6,833 nt of DNA, taken from assembly GCA_003644175.1 (NCBI GenBank), contig QNBS01000126.1:1-6833 (forward strand), in the 5' to 3' direction. Numbering within the stretch: position 1 is the first letter of the stretch; each line of letters begins with the position of its first letter. Under the pieces are notes generated by a model. The model had not been told where the DNA came from, ran no database searches, and saw only the letters and a list, made by a program, of their open reading frames with translations. Source of the DNA: Planctomycetota bacterium. GTDB lineage: Bacteria; Planctomycetota; Phycisphaerae; Sedimentisphaerales; Anaerohalosphaeraceae. Positions 5,198 through 6,833 of the stretch are shown in pieces. A program made the translations under genes and the position numbers.

Positions 5198-5862
5198 CCC
5201 CGGACGGGCTGAATCAGGTGGTGATTTGAAATCCGAAACCAACTCCTCATGCGGCCCGGCGCCGGCCGGTTTGTTTCCGTAGCCGATTATGACCGTCGAT
5301 AAAATCAATGTGGCAATGCCCGCCAGAATATACAAAATTGTCTTGCGGCCGGCGCCTTTCCATTCCTTCGTCAATAGTCCGATCGTATTGCTTGTAACAA
5401 TGATAAACGCCATGTGCAGCGTCCAGCTGGCAAAACCATACTTGCCCATCTGGGTTGAACCCATGCCGTAAAAAAAAATTGCAAATACCACAACACCCCG
5501 GCAACGGTGGCTACCCAGATGCCCTTTGCAAAATGGAACTCTTTAACCCCCTGGGTTTTTTCTTCCGGGGAAAGCTCCTTCTCCTTCATCATCCCGGCTT
5601 TTCCGCAAATTATTATACCGACCAGGCACACCCCTATGCCCCCCAATGTCACCCTGCCTGAAATGCTGGATAATAATTCACTGAAAGTCGTTGTGCTTCC
5701 GTCACCGAAGAACTGCTCGTATATCGGCGGTATCAATGTGCCGAACATTGCGCATAATCCCAGCGCTACCGAAACACCCAGCGAGATTCCAAGGTACCGC
5801 ATGGTCAAACCGAATGTCAGGCCGCCGATCGCATGAAAAACAATTCCAAGTACAGGGTTCAT
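5114..5862 (-). pseudogene. rhaT: RhaT-like L-rhamnose/sugar:H+ symporter, internally deleted and frameshifted
   Basis: RhaT is a ten-helix inner-membrane sugar:proton symporter of about 340 residues. Recognisable blocks are the N-terminal MNPVLGIVFHAIGG, then GLTFGLTMRYLG (residues 15-25), GTLIPPI (41-47), KAGMMKEKELS (88-98), WYLQFFF (125-131) and, in the next frame, YGMGSTQMGKYGF, SWTLHMAF, LLTKEWKGAGRK and VIIGYGN. By comparison with family members about 60 residues are missing after IGG (5821-5829) and about 90 before LWYLQ (near 5494-5502). At the T9 run (A 5470-5478 on the plus strand) one T too few shifts the frame: the first frame stops at 5371, the second carries the rest. Homology fades near 5258, and the second frame reads on to 5114, antisense to the receiver gene. 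The ATG has AAGGAG 5 nt ahead. Transport function is unlikely. Confidence 0.8.
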
Positions 5863-5867
5863 CTGAT

Positions 5868-5873
5868 CTCCTT
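5868..5873 (-). promoter_or_regulatory. Intact ribosome binding site of the damaged RhaT-like gene
   Basis: AAGGAG on the minus strand, 5 nt before ATG 5862. It shows that MNPVLGIVFH is the original N-terminus and that the shortening happened inside the gene and not at its 5' edge. Confidence 0.65.
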
Positions 5874-5910
5874 CTTAAGCCAATATCCGTTTCAAGCCGC
5901 AATCCCGCGG

Positions 5911-6636
5911 TCATTCGTAGAAACCATACTCATAAGCGGCGTCATACATAGCGACAATATTCTCAGCCGGCACACCAGCCTGAATATTATGAACATTATT
6001 AAAGATATAAGCGCCGCCGGTCTTGAAGATCCCCATGTTCTTGCGAACCTGGTCTTTTACTTCCTGGGGCGTTGCAAAGGGCAAAACATGCTGAGAATCG
6101 ATTCCGCCCCCCCAGAAGACCACATCGTCGCCGATCATTACAACATCGACGATATCACCGACGGCGCCCATAAAACCGGTATGAAAATCCATCCAGAATT
6201 TCAGGGTCTGGTCCAGCAGGGCTTCGCAAAAATCGAGATTCTCTATCGTATCCATGAACCATCTCTCAAGGCCTCGCATATACCAGCAATATTCGTATAC
6301 AACACCGAATTCATCCTTCAGGTCGTCCCAGCCTCTGCCGGCCCTTACATTATGCTCGATCCCACCGGTAAAACTATCAGGCCCATGTGCACAGACATAC
6401 CTTGTATCTATGTGAAATCTCTCCAGCACCGCCTCGCTTGGCTTTGCAAGCTGCTGAACCGGATCGAGGATTACGATCTCCTCATCGAGGCCAAGGTGCT
6501 CGATCAGCGCCTCGTATGCCTTTTTATGAATTCCTGTTTGAAATCCCCCAAGGTCCAGGGGAACCCTGTCCGCCTGGCGATGGTTAAGAGCTTTCAAAAC
6601 ACGCTCTCTTGAAGTAAGCGTTTCTTTACCCGCCAT
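5911..6636 (-). CDS. Uroporphyrinogen decarboxylase (UroD/MtaA-like) superfamily protein, internally shortened (241 aa)
   Basis: The UroD-like superfamily includes haem-pathway decarboxylases and cobalamin-linked methyltransferases (MtaA, CmuA), usually 340-390 residues. Here residues 8-30 (TSRERVLKALNHRQADRVPLDLGG), ILDPVQQLA (56-64), WYMRGLE (118-124), VDVVMIGDD (163-171), VFWGGGIDSQHVLPF (173-187) and VHNIQAGVPAENIVAMY (215-231) are typical. The order is normal but two blocks are missing: roughly 60 residues after DEFGVV (about 113) and roughly 90 between IGDD (171) and VVFWGGG. The second gap removes the segment that carries the HSCG-type metal-binding motif. The frame is nonetheless open from ATG to TGA. 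Only a weak GGGA ribosome site precedes the ATG. The RhaT-like gene follows 48 nt downstream, probably co-transcribed. Likely non-functional or a decayed gene; a true short variant is possible. Missing-block sizes come from recalled family architecture. Confidence 0.75.
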   Translation of the reverse strand: MAGKETLTSRERVLKALNHRQADRVPLDLGGFQTGIHKKAYEALIEHLGLDEEIVILDPVQQLAKPSEAVLERFHIDTRYVCAHGPDSFTGGIEHNVRAGRGWDDLKDEFGVVYEYCWYMRGLERWFMDTIENLDFCEALLDQTLKFWMDFHTGFMGAVGDIVDVVMIGDDVVFWGGGIDSQHVLPFATPQEVKDQVRKNMGIFKTGGAYIFNNVHNIQAGVPAENIVAMYDAAYEYGFYE

Positions 6637-6683
6637 TTTTTTATCCCGTCTGATTGAAGATCGATTTCTTCTCGGTTGCGGCG

Positions 6684-6714
6684 GTTATACCCTATCCGAC
6701 GCAGTGGGCGACAA
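6684..6714 (-). promoter_or_regulatory. Weak candidate promoter for the UroD-like/RhaT-like pair
   Basis: On the minus strand, TTGTCG (6709-6714) and TATAAC (6684-6689) are separated by 19 nt, longer than ideal. It lies between the folP stop and the UroD-like start; read-through from folP is an equally good source of transcription. Confidence 0.25.
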
Positions 6715-6729
6715 GTTGGTCGGCGCCGG

Positions 6730-6833
6730 TCATTTTCCGAGTATGTTGGCGATACGAACCACCTCGACCATCTCCGGCACGTCGTGCACACGCACTATCG
6801 AAACTCCCGCGCCAACCGCTAATGCCACCGTCG
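6730..6833 (-). CDS. folP: Dihydropteroate synthase, C-terminal 33 residues (partial)
   Basis: The minus strand from the right window edge encodes TVALAVGAGVSIVRVHDV followed by PEMVEVVRIANILGK and a TGA stop. This is the last strand and helix of the dihydropteroate synthase TIM barrel: an Ala-rich helix, then IVRVHDV, whose Arg and His bind the phosphate of the pterin substrate. The enzyme joins p-aminobenzoate to dihydropterin pyrophosphate in folate synthesis in the cytoplasm. The 5' part lies outside the window. The UroD-like gene begins 93 nt downstream on the same strand. A pterin-binding methyltransferase is a less likely alternative because the RVHD motif is characteristic of folate-synthesis enzymes. 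Confidence 0.82.
   Translation of the reverse strand, partial: TVALAVGAGVSIVRVHDVPEMVEVVRIANILGK

Noticed and set aside
5833..6612. A 259-codon plus-strand open frame opposite the UroD-like gene
   Set aside because: The minus strand carries unmistakable UroD-superfamily blocks; the plus-strand translation has none.

Overview
This window looks like a chromosomal fragment of a Planctomycetota-type bacterium, perhaps a Phycisphaerae or Sedimentisphaerales relative. That is inferred from gene content and not from a marker gene. It holds several Gfo/Idh/MocA dehydrogenases, two of them tandem paralogues with Tat signals, plus a xylose-isomerase-like TIM barrel, a RhaT-type transporter and a UroD-like protein, in moderate-GC DNA with AAGGAG-type ribosome sites. 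All genes lie on the minus strand except one plus-strand receiver protein at 4808-5197.

Layout from right to left, following minus-strand transcription. The 3' end of dihydropteroate synthase (folP, 6730-6833) comes first. Next are a UroD-superfamily gene (5911-6636) and a RhaT-like sugar:proton symporter gene (5114-5862), each much shorter than its family because internal blocks are missing. A single receiver-domain gene on the plus strand (4808-5197) converges on them. Then come a cytoplasmic Gfo/Idh/MocA dehydrogenase (3287-4459), a sugar isomerase/epimerase-like protein (1998-2990), a complete Tat-exported Gfo/Idh/MocA protein (492-1784) and the N-terminal 136 residues of a second Tat-exported paralogue (1-408). 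Consensus-like promoters can be read in front of the cytoplasmic dehydrogenase, the isomerase and the receiver gene.

Functionally, 1-4459 reads as a carbohydrate oxidation cluster: NAD(P)-dependent dehydrogenases and a metal-dependent isomerase/epimerase, the combination used in 3-keto-sugar and inositol-type pathways. The substrate cannot be read from the sequence. RhaT would have been the matching importer, but here it carries two apparent deletions and a frameshift at a run of nine T.

The main non-coding finding is a small transposon-like element at 1880-1997. It is 118 bp, with 16-bp terminal inverted repeats and a 7-bp CTATTTA direct repeat on each side, and it sits exactly at the stop codon of the isomerase gene. 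A second, inverted copy at 4661-4750 lies in the predicted 5' leader of the receiver gene, so the two copies bracket the isomerase/dehydrogenase pair. The most puzzling coding finding is that two neighbouring genes (UroD-like and RhaT-like) together show four apparent internal deletions, and all four keep the reading frame.
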